Shown here: one piece after another, positions 19,650-29,668 of the stretch
Position numbering within the stretch: position 1 is the stretch's first letter
Layout: every line of letters begins with the position of its first letter
The notes under the pieces: model-generated
The model's input: the letters and a program-made list of their open reading frames with translations, nothing else
Told to the model about the DNA's origin: nothing
The model's database searches: none
Position numbers and translations under genes: made by a program
Source: Rhizobiales bacterium GAS188
GTDB lineage: Bacteria; Pseudomonadota; Alphaproteobacteria; Rhizobiales; Beijerinckiaceae
DNA: 64,000 nt
Reading direction: 5' to 3'
Assembly: GCA_900104855.1 (NCBI GenBank)
Contig: FNSS01000001.1
Span: 3,596,001 to 3,660,000, forward strand

Positions 19650-20531
19650 ATGCCGAGCTTGAAATCGCTGCGCACCCGCATCGCCTCCGTGAAGGCGACG
19701 CAGAAGATCACCAAGGCGATGCAGATGGTCGCGGCCGCGAAGCTGCGCCGGGCCCAGCTCGCCGCCGAGGCGGCGCGCCCCTATGCGTCACGCATGCAGC
19801 GCGTGCTGACCAATCTCGCCTCCGGCGTCCCGGCCACCTCGGCGCCGCCCCTGCTCGCCGGCACCGGTTCCGACAGGCGCCATCTCTTCGTCGTCTGCAC
19901 CGCCGAGCGCGGCCTGTGCGGCGCTTTCAACTCCTCGATCGCACGCCTGGCGCGCGACCGTGCCAATGCGCTGATCGCCGAAGGCAAGAGCGTCAAGTTC
20001 ATCTGCGTCGGCAAAAAGGGCTTCGACCAGCTCAAGCGGCAGTTCGAGAAGGACATCCACGAGGTCGTCGACCTGCGCGCAGTCAAGCAGATCGGTTTCG
20101 GCAACGCCCAGGCGATCGGCCAGAAGGTGATCGAGCGCTTCGAGAACAGCGAATACGACGTTGCGACCTTGTTCTATTCGCGCTTCCGCTCGGTGATCCA
20201 ACAGATCCCGACGGCGCAGCGCATCATCCCGGCCGATACCAGCGCCGCGGAAGCTACGCCGGACACGGCCGCGCCTGTGAATTACGAATTCGAGCCCGAC
20301 GAAGCCGAGATCCTCTCCTCGCTGTTGCCGCGCAATGTCGGCGTGCAGATCTACCGCGCCCTCCTCGAGAACGTCGCCTCCGAGATGGGCGCCAAGATGA
20401 GCGCCATGGATTCGGCGACCCGCAATGCCGGCGAGATGATCAAGAAGCAGACGACTTTGTACAACCGCACCCGCCAGGCGATGATCACCAAGGAACTGAT
20501 CGAGATCATCTCGGGCGCCGAGGCCCTGTAG
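19650..20531 (+). CDS. atpG: F1 ATP synthase subunit gamma
   Basis: The rotor shaft of F1, 293 residues. It has the N-terminal coiled-coil helix ([32 protein letters not shown] as a family pattern), the central [14 protein letters not shown] block and the C-terminal helix [35 protein letters not shown] type. Position after the PH gene is unusual. No recognisable Shine-Dalgarno outside the tandem repeats; AGAGACC is the only purine-rich stretch close to the ATG. Confidence 0.97.
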   Translation: MPSLKSLRTRIASVKATQKITKAMQMVAAAKLRRAQLAAEAARPYASRMQRVLTNLASGVPATSAPPLLAGTGSDRRHLFVVCTAERGLCGAFNSSIARLARDRANALIAEGKSVKFICVGKKGFDQLKRQFEKDIHEVVDLRAVKQIGFGNAQAIGQKVIERFENSEYDVATLFYSRFRSVIQQIPTAQRIIPADTSAAEATPDTAAPVNYEFEPDEAEILSSLLPRNVGVQIYRALLENVASEMGAKMSAMDSATRNAGEMIKKQTTLYNRTRQAMITKELIEIISGAEAL

Positions 20532-20550
20532 CAGGACGAGTGGAGGCTTG

Positions 20551-20967
20551 ATGATGCAACCGCTTTATCATACTGGCGCGACCTCCGAGGGCGGCCGCAA
20601 CGGGCGCGCCAATCTCGCCGAGGGCGGGCTCGGCCTCGCCATGGCGCTGCCGAAATCGATGGGCGGCAACGGCAAGGGGGCTAATCCCGAGCAGCTGTTC
20701 GCGCTCGGCTATTCGGCTTGCTTCAACCAGGCCATCCTGGTGGTGGGCGGGCAGCACAAGGTCGATGTGCAGCGGGCCGAGGTGACCGTCGATGTCGACC
20801 TCGGCAAGACGGATGCCGGGGGCTTCGGCCTCTCGGTCGCCATCAAGGTGCGCCTGCCGGGCGTCGACGCGGCGAAAGCCAAGGAGATCGTCGACGGCGC
20901 CCACAAGATCTGTCCATATTCGAATGCGACGCGGGGCAATATCCCGGTCACGCTCGAAGTCGTCTGA
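20551..20967 (+). CDS. ohr: Organic hydroperoxide resistance protein (Ohr/OsmC family)
   Basis: A thiol peroxidase of about 138 residues that reduces organic hydroperoxides. The two active cysteines are present: Cys57 in YSACFNQA and Cys121 in KICPYSNATRGN, together with the Ohr-type N-terminus LYHTGATSEGGRNGRA. GGAGG lies 4 nt before ATG 20551 and 7 nt before ATG 20554; either may be used. It sits between atpG and atpD on the same strand, 19 bp after atpG, so it is probably co-transcribed with ATP synthase. No OhrR gene is adjacent. Confidence 0.93.
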   Translation: MMQPLYHTGATSEGGRNGRANLAEGGLGLAMALPKSMGGNGKGANPEQLFALGYSACFNQAILVVGGQHKVDVQRAEVTVDVDLGKTDAGGFGLSVAIKVRLPGVDAAKAKEIVDGAHKICPYSNATRGNIPVTLEVV

Positions 20968-20969
20968 GC

Positions 20970-22493
<1,524 letters not shown>

Positions 22494-22503
22494 GTTCGCG
22501 GTG

Positions 22504-22917
22504 ATGGCAACCTTCCAGTTCGAGCTCGTCTCGCCGGATCAGCTCCTCTATTCGGCCGAGGTGGAGAGCGTCGTGGTGCCGGGCACCGAGGGCGAGTTCA
22601 CCGTCCTGCCCAATCACGCCGCGGTCGTCACCTCGCTGCGCAATGGCGGAGTGATCCTGGTCAACGGCGCCGAGTCCTCGAAGGAGTTCGCGGTGTTCGG
22701 CGGCATCGCCGAGGTGACCAATTCGAGCCTCACCATCCTCGCCGAGCGCACCACGCCCCTGAAGGACGTGACGACCGAGGTGCTCGACAAGGACATCCTC
22801 ACGGCCCAGACCTATCTCGAAGCCGCCCGCAACGAGGATGAGAAGCGCGTTCTGAGCGAGAAGATCGCCCAGCTCGAAGAGTTCCGTCACGTCGTGGCAT
22901 CGCGCCACGCGAGCTGA
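22504..22917 (+). CDS. atpC: F1 ATP synthase subunit epsilon
   Basis: The epsilon subunit, 137 residues, which couples rotor to ring and can inhibit ATP hydrolysis. The N-terminal beta sandwich (FQFELVSPDQLLYSAEVESV, VPGTEGEFTVLPNHA) is intact; the C-terminal helical hairpin is present. ATG 22504 is preferred over GTG 22501. Last gene of the atp operon, followed by a GC-rich hairpin at 22924-22951. Confidence 0.97.
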   Translation: MATFQFELVSPDQLLYSAEVESVVVPGTEGEFTVLPNHAAVVTSLRNGGVILVNGAESSKEFAVFGGIAEVTNSSLTILAERTTPLKDVTTEVLDKDILTAQTYLEAARNEDEKRVLSEKIAQLEEFRHVVASRHAS

Positions 22918-22923
22918 GACGCT

Positions 22924-22951
22924 CCTTCTCCCGCGCAAGAGCGGGAGAAGG
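22924..22951 (+). terminator. Hairpin after atpC (family B single hairpin)
   Basis: CCTTCTCCCGC-gcaaga-GCGGGAGAAGG lies 7 bp after the atpC stop. It is the same hairpin as in the family B repeats and has no U tract, so it is more likely an mRNA 3'-end stabiliser than a classical terminator. Confidence 0.5.
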
Positions 22952-22979
22952 GAAGCACGGCTCCGGCAAGGACAGCGCG

Positions 22980-23852
22980 ATGACCACAAGCTTCAGCCTC
23001 GGCGACGTCACCATCCACCGCATCATCGAGCAGGAGGGAGCGTTCCTTCCGGCGCTCGAGATCCTGCCCAAGCTCACGCCGGAGCTGCTGGCCGAGAATC
23101 GCGACTGGCTCATCCCCAAGGCGCTCGACGCGCACGACATGTTGCGCTTCTGCGTCCAGTCCTATGTGGTGAGAACGCCGCACCACACCATCCTGATCGA
23201 CAGCTGCGTCGGCAACGACAAGCCACGGCCGAACCGGCCGAGCTGGAACATGAAGACCGACGACATCTATATGCGCAACCTCGCGGCACAGGGGCTGCGC
23301 GTCGAGGACATCGACTTCGTGCTGTGCACGCATCTGCATGTCGATCATGTCGGCTGGAATACGCGGCTCGAAAATGGCCGCTGGGTGCCGACCTTCCCCA
23401 AGGCCCGCTATGTGTTCGCAGAGCCCGAATATGCGCATTGGCAGGCCGAGAACGCCAAGGCGCCGGTCGGCCCCTTCGCCGACAGCGTCCTGCCGGTCAT
23501 GGAGGCCGGCAAGGCCGAGCTGGTGCAGGTGGACCATGCGCTCGGCGACCATGTCCGCCTCATGCCGACGCCCGGCCACACGCCCGGCCACGTCGCCATC
23601 GCGGTCGGCCGCGGCGGCGATGACGCGGTGTTCACGGGCGATCTGATCCACACGCCGCTGCAGGCGCGCTACCCCGAGATGTCGATCCGCTTCGACCTCG
23701 ACATGGACAAGGCCGCGACCACGCGGCGCTCATTCCTCGAGCGCTATTGCGACACGCGCACCTTGTGCTGCACGGCGCATTTTCCCTCACCTTCGGTCGG
23801 GCACATGAAGCGTTGGGGCGATGGCTTTCGCTGCGAGCCGGCGGAGGGGTGA
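22980..23852 (+). CDS. MBL-fold metallo-hydrolase
   Basis: A metallo-beta-lactamase superfamily hydrolase of 290 residues, probably cytoplasmic since no signal peptide is seen. The metal motif HLHVDHVGW (about residue 117), PTPGHTPGHV (about 197), FTGDLIH (about 220) and a final TAHFPSPSVGH provide the dinuclear zinc ligands. This pattern is common in AttM/lactonase-like and other small-ester hydrolases, but the substrate is unknown. It begins 62 bp after atpC, beyond a hairpin, and is flanked downstream by a long inverted repeat. Confidence 0.9.
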   Translation: MTTSFSLGDVTIHRIIEQEGAFLPALEILPKLTPELLAENRDWLIPKALDAHDMLRFCVQSYVVRTPHHTILIDSCVGNDKPRPNRPSWNMKTDDIYMRNLAAQGLRVEDIDFVLCTHLHVDHVGWNTRLENGRWVPTFPKARYVFAEPEYAHWQAENAKAPVGPFADSVLPVMEAGKAELVQVDHALGDHVRLMPTPGHTPGHVAIAVGRGGDDAVFTGDLIHTPLQARYPEMSIRFDLDMDKAATTRRSFLERYCDTRTLCCTAHFPSPSVGHMKRWGDGFRCEPAEG

Positions 23853-23866
23853 GCGCCGGCGCCCTT

Positions 23867-24021
23867 CCTTCTCCCGCTCTTGGGCGGGAGAAGGTGCCCG
23901 AACGTAGTGAGGGCGGATGAGGGACGCTGGTGAAGCGCCAGATCTTGAAGTAAAGACCTTGCGCCCCTCATCCGCCTCGGCTTCGCCTCGGCACCTTCTC
24001 CCGCCCAAGAGCGGGAGAAGG
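23867..24021. repeat. Dispersed palindromic repeat, family B (copy 3), 32-bp perfect arms
   Basis: A 155-bp element with perfectly inverted 32-bp ends at 23867-23898 and 23990-24021; each end is itself a hairpin (CTTCTCCCGCTCTTGGGCGGGAGAAG type). Similarity continues inward (GGGCGGATGAGGG against CCCCTCATCCGCC). It lies between convergent genes. Confidence 0.92.
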
Positions 24022-24036
24022 AAAGCGCGCCGCCGC

Positions 24037-24750
24037 CTACACCATGTCCTCGAGCCGGCAATTCACCAGAAGCTCGGCGACGCTCGCGGTGTTGGGGAGC
24101 GCGATGAGGGTGGCGACGAGCTCGGCGATGTCCGCAGGGTCGCTCATCAGCTCGGGCGCGATGCGGTCGGTGCCGGCCGTCATGTCGCTGCGCACGAAGG
24201 AGGGGCAGAGCGCGGTCGAGCGCACGCCCTTCTCCCAGCCGAGGCGGCGCACCGAATGGGTCAGCGCCAGCATGGCGAATTTCGACATGTTGTAGGCGAC
24301 ATTGTCGTTGCGCACCCGCTTGCCGGAGAGCGACGCGATATTGACGATGCGTCCGCGGCCGCCGGCTTCGAGATGCGGCAGCGCCTCGCGGATCAGGTTC
24401 AGCGGCGCCTTGCAGTTCACCGCCCAGATCCTGTCGAGCTCGGCCTCCTCGATGGTACGGATCGTGCCTTTCGAGCCGATGCCGGCATTGTTGACGAGGC
24501 CGTCGACCCGCCCGAAGCGCTCGACCACGGATTCGACCCAGGCCGCATGCGTCTTCCAGTCGGTCGCCTCGTAATGCGCCGTGTGCAGGCGAAGCTCGCT
24601 CCAATGCGCAATTGCCGGCTGGAGCGACGCCGGGTCGCGCACCCCGAGCGATACCGTATAGCCCTTGGCGTAGAGCGCTTGCGCCACCGCAAAGCCGATG
24701 CCGCGACTGGCACCCGAGACCAGGATGACACGTCCATGTGGGTTGATCAT
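24037..24750 (-). CDS. Short-chain dehydrogenase/reductase (SDR)
   Basis: A classical NAD(P)-dependent SDR of 237 residues. The cofactor motif SGASRGIG (about residue 12), NNAG (about 89) and the catalytic Ser-Tyr-Lys with YNMSK (about 150) are visible; an Arg after the second beta strand (GVRDPAS) suggests NADP preference. No operon partner; it converges on the MBL gene and is divergent from argE. Substrate unknown. Confidence 0.9.
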   Translation of the reverse strand: MINPHGRVILVSGASRGIGFAVAQALYAKGYTVSLGVRDPASLQPAIAHWSELRLHTAHYEATDWKTHAAWVESVVERFGRVDGLVNNAGIGSKGTIRTIEEAELDRIWAVNCKAPLNLIREALPHLEAGGRGRIVNIASLSGKRVRNDNVAYNMSKFAMLALTHSVRRLGWEKGVRSTALCPSFVRSDMTAGTDRIAPELMSDPADIAELVATLIALPNTASVAELLVNCRLEDMV

Positions 24751-24924
24751 GAAAGGGATCTACGCCGGTGTGGTCGGCCGTTCAACAAGCAGCCTTGCGG
24801 CGCCTGGCGCGCAACTCACATGCCGCTTCGGCCGCTATCCCGTTCGGTCGATTCGCGTTAGCACTGTGGCCCAACATGCACGCTTGATCCCGCATCCGCG
24901 GATCACGCCAAGGGAGAAACCGGA

Positions 24925-26094
24925 ATGCCGAGCCTGACCGAGCCCGATCCGCGAACCATGGACTGCATTGCGCGGTTGATCGGCTTCGACACGGTGAGCC
25001 GCAACTCCAACCTCGAGCTGCTCGATTGGGCGCGTGCCCATCTCGAACGGCATGGTGCCACGATCCGCATGGATTTCAACGAGGATCGGCAGAAGGCCAA
25101 TCTGCTCGCGAGCTTCGGCGAGGGGCCGGGCGGCCTCGTGCTCTCCGGCCATACCGATGTGGTCCCGGTCGACGGGCAGGACTGGGCGAGCGATCCCTTC
25201 ACCGCCACGGTGCGGGACGGCAAGCTGTTCGGGCGTGGCGCCTGCGACATGAAGGGCTTCGTCGGCGTCATCCTGGGTCATGCGCCGGACTACGCCAAGG
25301 CTGCGCGGCGCGAGCCGATCCATGTGGCGCTGAGCTATGACGAGGAAGTCGGCTGCCTCGGCATTCCGCGCCTGATCGAGGCGATGCAGGGCTGGGGCAT
25401 CAAGCCGACCGGCTGCCTGGTCGGCGAGCCCACCTCGATGCGTCCGGTCTCAGCCCACAAAGGCGGGCGGGTCTATCGCTGCAAGGTCACCGGCAAAGCG
25501 GCGCATTCCTCGCTCGCACCCAGCGCCGTCAATGCCGTCGAATATGCGGCGCGCCTCATCGCGCTCATCCAATCGCTTGCCGACCATGAAAAGCGCGAGG
25601 GCTTGCGCGCCGAAGGCTTCGACGTGCCGCACACCACCATCTCGGCCAATATCTTCCGCGGCGGCACCGCCGCCAATATCGTGCCGGCCGCGGCCGAGCT
25701 CATGTTCGAGTTCCGTTATGTGCCGGGCTTCGATCCGGAGGCGCTGATCGCCAAGATCCGACGCTTCGCCGCGGAGGAGCTCGAGCCGGCGATGCAGGCG
25801 GTCGATGCTCGGACCGGCATCGAGATCGCGCTCGTCAACGCCATCCCGGCGCTCGACGCCAAGGAGGGCGACGCCATCTTCCGGCGCGTCTGCGACCTCG
25901 TGCCGGGCGAGACCGTCGAGAAGGTCTCCTACGGCACCGAGGCTTCGTTCTTCCAGAACAGCGGCGTGCCGGCCATGGTGTGCGGCCCCGGCAGCATCGT
26001 GCAGGCCCATAAGGCCGACGAGTATGTGACCCTCGAGCAGTTGGCGTGCTGCGACCGCTTCATCGATGGGCTGATCGGCGCGACGGCCGGTTAG
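24925..26094 (+). CDS. argE: Acetylornithine deacetylase
   Basis: A zinc metallopeptidase-family M20 amidohydrolase of 389 residues, the usual ArgE length, which removes acetate from N-acetylornithine in arginine synthesis. Visible ligands: SGHTDVVPVDGQDW (His/Asp), GRGACDMKG (bridging Asp), DEEVGCLG (catalytic Glu and ligand Glu), GEPTSM and the dimerisation-domain block KGGRVYRCKVTGKAAHSS. GGGAG lies upstream of ATG 24925. The last 35 bases overlap the 3' end of the opposite-strand signalling gene. Related M20 deacylases cannot be fully excluded. Confidence 0.88.
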   Translation: MPSLTEPDPRTMDCIARLIGFDTVSRNSNLELLDWARAHLERHGATIRMDFNEDRQKANLLASFGEGPGGLVLSGHTDVVPVDGQDWASDPFTATVRDGKLFGRGACDMKGFVGVILGHAPDYAKAARREPIHVALSYDEEVGCLGIPRLIEAMQGWGIKPTGCLVGEPTSMRPVSAHKGGRVYRCKVTGKAAHSSLAPSAVNAVEYAARLIALIQSLADHEKREGLRAEGFDVPHTTISANIFRGGTAANIVPAAAELMFEFRYVPGFDPEALIAKIRRFAAEELEPAMQAVDARTGIEIALVNAIPALDAKEGDAIFRRVCDLVPGETVEKVSYGTEASFFQNSGVPAMVCGPGSIVQAHKADEYVTLEQLACCDRFIDGLIGATAG

Positions 26095-28471
26095 CATCCG
26101 CTCTGGGACCGCGACCGTCCCGGTCGCCCTTCACCCCAGCGACGACAGGCTTCGTCAGCGCTGCCGCGGGCTTGGCAAGCGCTGCCGCGGGCTTGGCAAG
26201 CGCTGCCGCGGGCTTGGCACCCTTGGGTTCGTTCGCTCCGGCCCAATCGCCGATCGGACGAGGCCGGCCCAACAGATAGCCCTGCGCCGATTGGCAGCCG
26301 AGCGCCGCCAGCGCGTCGAATTGCGCCTGCGTCTCGATGCCCTCGGCGATCACCGAGATATCGAGATCCCGCCCGAGATTGATCACGGCGCGCACCACGG
26401 CGCCATTCGCCCTGTCCTTGTCGAAAGTGGCGATGAAGGAGCGGTCGATCTTGATCTTGTCGAACTGGAATTTCTGCAGGTAATGCAGCGAGGAATGCCC
26501 GGTGCCGAAATCGTCGAGGGCGATCTTCACGCCGAGCTGGCGCAGCTGGAACAGCGCGTCTTTGGTGAATTTGTCGTCGCGCAACAGCACCGACTCGGTG
26601 ATCTCGATGACGAGGCGCGAGGGCGGCAGGCCAGCCGCCGTGACGGCGCTCATGATCGTCTTGACGATATTGCGGCTGCGGAACTGGAAGGGCGACAGAT
26701 TGACGGCGACGAAAGGCGTGCCCTGGACCTGCGCGATCTGGGCGCAGGCCTCGCGCAGCACCCACTCGCCGATCGGCTCGATCATGCCGGTCTCCTCGGC
26801 GATCGGGATGAAGGCCGAGGGTGCGATGCGTCCGCGCGCGGGGTGCTGCCAGCGGATCAGCGCCTCGAAGCCTTCCATGGCGCCGGTGGTGAAGGAGACG
26901 ACCGGCTGGAACTCGACGACGAACTCACCTTTGGCGAGCGCGCCGCGCAGGTCGAGCTCGATCTTGCGGCGTTCCTGCAGCCCCGCCTCGATGCTGTGGT
27001 CGAAGCGCCTGAAGATCTTGCGCCCATCAGCCTTCGCTTCGTAGAGGGCGATGTCGGCGTTCTTGATCAGCTCTTGGACATTGTCGCCATCGTTCGGCGA
27101 CACGGCGATGCCGACGCTGGCGCTGACATCGGCGTGATGCGGGCCGATCCTGTAGGGCGCACTGAGCGAGCGCACGATGCGCGAGGCGAGCTCGCCGACC
27201 TCGCCGTCATGGCGCAACCCGAACTGGATCACCGCGAATTCATCGCCGCCGAGGCGGGCCACGACATCATTGACGCGCACGCATCGCCTCAGCCTGCGTC
27301 CGGCAAGGCGCAGGAGCGTATCGCCTGCCGCATGGCCCAGCGTGTCGTTGATCTCCTTGAAGCGGTCAAGATCGAGATAATGGAGCGCGAAGGAACCTGA
27401 GGCGACGATCCCCTTGAGGGCCTGCTCGAGGCGCTGCGTCAGATAGGCCCGGTTGGGGAGCCCGGTGAGGGTGTCGTGATGCGCCATATGGGCGATCTTC
27501 GCCTCGGAGCGCATGCGCTCGGACGCATCGAGCATGGTACCCTCGATGACGTCGCAACCGCGCTCGTCATCACGCACCATCCAGGCTGTCGTCGAGCTCC
27601 AGATCCTCTCGCGCGTCTTGTGCCGGTAGATCTCGCAGAGGAAGTCGGTCACCCGGCCTTTGCGGCGCAATTCGTCGAGGAAATCGCTACGCCGCTCAGG
27701 CTCGACATACCATTCGCGGCGGATATCCCCCACTGAGCCGAGCATCTCGGCCTCGGCCTCATAGCCGTGCAGATGCGCGAAGGACGGATTGGCACGCAAC
27801 AAGCGCCCCTCGGTTGTGGTGCGGAAGACGCCGACCACCGCATTCTGGAACAGGCTGCGATATTCGGCTTCGGCGCGTTTCAGGGCCTCTTCCTTGCGCA
27901 ACCGGTCCGTGATGTCGGTAAAGGTGCGGACCGCGCAGCCGTTCTCGAGGAGGGCGGTCCTGATTTCCAGCGTGGCGCCGTTGGGGCGCTTGCGCTCATA
28001 GACCGTCGGCGATTTGAAGATCCCGCCGGCCAGGATCCAGGTCACGATGTCCTCGCTCGCGCCGCCGAACTCGCCGACCGACCATTGATATTCGACGATC
28101 TGCTTGAAATGCAGCGGATCGGTCAGAACCCTCTTGGGGATCTCCAGAAGATCGACGAATTTCTTGTTGTACAGCCTGATATAGTGCTCGGCATCGATCA
28201 TCATGATGCCTTGATCGACATTGTTGAGCGTGACGTCGAGCACGCTTCTCACTGAAGCGAGCTCGTTCTCGAGGGTCGCGATGCGGGGGATCGGTGAGGC
28301 GCGCTCGGGCCGCTGCTCGGGGCGCGGCGCGGTGCCCAAAGGCGCCACCGGCTCGAGCCTGCGCCCGCTTTTGCGGTTGCCGATAGCGGTGTCCGCGGCG
28401 GCCGCGCCGGGATCGGCGCAAGCCGCGCGCTCGCGCGCTCGCAAGATGTGACGTCCGGCGCCCCGTGCCAT
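26060..28471 (-). CDS. PAS-PAS-GGDEF-EAL cyclic di-GMP signalling protein
   Basis: A cytoplasmic protein of 803 residues. Order: disordered N-terminus (1-65), short coiled coil, PAS (about 75-190), second PAS with PAC tail (about 200-318), GGDEF (about 325-490) and EAL (about 505-750). The GGDEF motif is intact (residues 408-412) with a preceding RxxD inhibitory site (R399-D402); EAL is intact (536-538) with DDFGTG and KIDRSFI, so both cyclase and phosphodiesterase activity are possible. The C-terminus holds three 7-residue repeats (AKPAAAL) and then a tail encoded by a family A repeat (GDRDGRGPR). It overlaps argE by 35 bp, tail to tail. Confidence 0.93.
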   Translation of the reverse strand: MARGAGRHILRARERAACADPGAAAADTAIGNRKSGRRLEPVAPLGTAPRPEQRPERASPIPRIATLENELASVRSVLDVTLNNVDQGIMMIDAEHYIRLYNKKFVDLLEIPKRVLTDPLHFKQIVEYQWSVGEFGGASEDIVTWILAGGIFKSPTVYERKRPNGATLEIRTALLENGCAVRTFTDITDRLRKEEALKRAEAEYRSLFQNAVVGVFRTTTEGRLLRANPSFAHLHGYEAEAEMLGSVGDIRREWYVEPERRSDFLDELRRKGRVTDFLCEIYRHKTRERIWSSTTAWMVRDDERGCDVIEGTMLDASERMRSEAKIAHMAHHDTLTGLPNRAYLTQRLEQALKGIVASGSFALHYLDLDRFKEINDTLGHAAGDTLLRLAGRRLRRCVRVNDVVARLGGDEFAVIQFGLRHDGEVGELASRIVRSLSAPYRIGPHHADVSASVGIAVSPNDGDNVQELIKNADIALYEAKADGRKIFRRFDHSIEAGLQERRKIELDLRGALAKGEFVVEFQPVVSFTTGAMEGFEALIRWQHPARGRIAPSAFIPIAEETGMIEPIGEWVLREACAQIAQVQGTPFVAVNLSPFQFRSRNIVKTIMSAVTAAGLPPSRLVIEITESVLLRDDKFTKDALFQLRQLGVKIALDDFGTGHSSLHYLQKFQFDKIKIDRSFIATFDKDRANGAVVRAVINLGRDLDISVIAEGIETQAQFDALAALGCQSAQGYLLGRPRPIGDWAGANEPKGAKPAAALAKPAAALAKPAAALTKPVVAGVKGDRDGRGPRADANRPSRRSAHR
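26104..26132. repeat. Family A half-repeat forming the 3' coding end of the GGDEF-EAL gene
   Basis: TGGGACCGCGACCGTCCCGG and the following TCGCCCTTC match the end of a family A unit. Read on the minus strand it encodes KGDRDGRGPR near the C-terminus of the protein. Confidence 0.75.
26157..26219 (-). repeat. Three exact 21-bp tandem repeats in the GGDEF-EAL gene
   Basis: Units at 26157-26177, 26178-26198 and 26199-26219 are identical (AGCGCTGCCGCGGGCTTGGCA plus phase) and encode the 7-residue repeat AKPAAAL. Exact identity suggests recent slippage. Confidence 0.92.
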
Positions 28472-28926
28472 GTCCGACAGCCTTCGTCCCAGATATCAAA
28501 TCCCGCGATCGTCTTCAGCGAGGCTATTGTGGGCTCAATCTCCTTAACTCGTTATAATTGAGGCCAAAGCGCGTTGTGGCGAGGTTAATATTTCCTCACG
28601 AAGATCGGCTCATCTTTAGTGCAACGCCTTGCGTTAGGCGCTATTGCACCTTGAAGTTGTGCGGATGACTGCGATTCGTTTCAGACGCAACTTCGGGATC
28701 CGTGTCCGCCCCTACCTCTCCCGCAGCTGAGACCTTTGCAAAACACGCGACGCCGGTCATCCCGGACGCGGCGCAGCACGCAGTGGTGCGCCGCTGATCC
28801 GGGACCCATCCTTGACCTGTTGATTGTGGATCCCGTGTCTGCACCGCACCACTGCGTGCTGCAGTGCGCACGGGATGACCCCAATTCTGCAAAGACTTTT
28901 GCAAGGGGAGAGGTGGGCGCCGGCCC
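28472..28926. other. 455-bp intergenic region without a gene
   Basis: Holds the leader of the GGDEF-EAL gene (an AT-richer stretch around 28540-28600, with TATAAC on the minus strand near 28550) and the repeat at 28755-28880. No credible coding region or RNA gene is seen. Confidence 0.6.
28755..28880. repeat. Dispersed palindromic repeat, family D
   Basis: About 126 bp bounded by GGTCATCCCG (28755-28764) and its exact inverse CGGGATGACC (28871-28880). Internal inverted segments include GCAGCACGCAGTGGTGC against GCACCACTGCGTGCTGC. It lies downstream of the amino-acid permease gene. Confidence 0.85.
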
Positions 28927-29610
28927 TCACCGCTCCTTCGCGGCGCGCGAGCGCTTTTCCAGATAGCCGATCAGGCGCACCAGCGGCCAGAGCAAGACGA
29001 GATAGATGAGTGCCGCGGCGAGGATCGGGGTCGGGTTGGCCATCAGCGCCTGGGCGTCGGTCGCCTGCTTCAGGAGCTCCGGGATGGCGACCACCGAGGC
29101 GAGCGACGTGTCCTTGATCACCGATACCCAATTGCTGGTGGTCGGCGGGATCGCGACCCGCAGCGCCTGCGGCAGCACCACCTTGCGCAGGATCAGGATG
29201 ATGTGGAGGCCAAGGGCAGAAGCGGCTTCGAACTGCCCCTTGGGCACGGCTTCGATGCCGGCCCGGCACACTTCGGCCGTGAAGGCCGACAGCACCAGCG
29301 ACAGCCCGAGCGCCGCCGAGACGAAGCCCGACAGCCTGATGCCGACGAAAGGCAAGGCGTAATAGATCATCGTCAAGACGACGAGAGCCGGCACCGCACG
29401 GAAGATATCGATATAGGCGATCGCCAGGATCCGGATCGGGGCCGGAGCGTAAAGCCGCGCCAGGCAGACCACGAGGCCGCCGAGGGAGCCGAGCACGATG
29501 CAGGTCACACCCAGCAGCAAGGTCATGCCGAGGCCCTTGATGAGCAATGGCAGGACCGCCAGGAACACCTCTTGATTGAAGAACGTCTCGGCAAGCGTCA
29601 TTGAGGCCAT
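28927..29610 (-). CDS. Polar amino-acid ABC transporter permease (HisM/GlnP type)
   Basis: An inner-membrane permease of 227 residues with about five helices. The family motif TLLLGVTCIVLGSLGG, the IDIFRAVPALV segment and the ATPase-contact EAA loop (GIEAVPKGQFEAASALGL) are present. It follows the binding-protein gene on the same strand across a 58-bp gap holding a hairpin. Only one permease and no ATPase gene are present, so it must act as a homodimer with a shared ATPase or with partners elsewhere. Confidence 0.92.
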   Translation of the reverse strand: MASMTLAETFFNQEVFLAVLPLLIKGLGMTLLLGVTCIVLGSLGGLVVCLARLYAPAPIRILAIAYIDIFRAVPALVVLTMIYYALPFVGIRLSGFVSAALGLSLVLSAFTAEVCRAGIEAVPKGQFEAASALGLHIILILRKVVLPQALRVAIPPTTSNWVSVIKDTSLASVVAIPELLKQATDAQALMANPTPILAAALIYLVLLWPLVRLIGYLEKRSRAAKER

Positions 29611-29628
29611 CAGGGCAAGCTAGGTGAT

Positions 29629-29650
29629 GCCGGCGCCGGAAGGCGCCGGC
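29629..29650 (-). promoter_or_regulatory. Intercistronic hairpin between binding protein and permease
   Basis: GCCGGCGCC-GGAA-GGCGCCGGC: a perfect 9-bp GC stem, loop GGAA on the + strand, between the SBP stop (29669) and the permease start (29610). Such stems often protect the upstream mRNA so the binding protein is made in excess. Confidence 0.7.
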
Positions 29651-29668
29651 GCAGCGGCGGAAGGCGCC

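Noticed and set aside
22924-22951. Classical rho-independent terminator for the atp operon
   Set aside because: No U tract follows; it matches the family B hairpin, so it is listed only as a probable 3'-end structure.
26157-26219. Tandem repeats considered as a CRISPR array
   Set aside because: Units are contiguous without spacers and encode a peptide repeat; no cas gene is present in the window.
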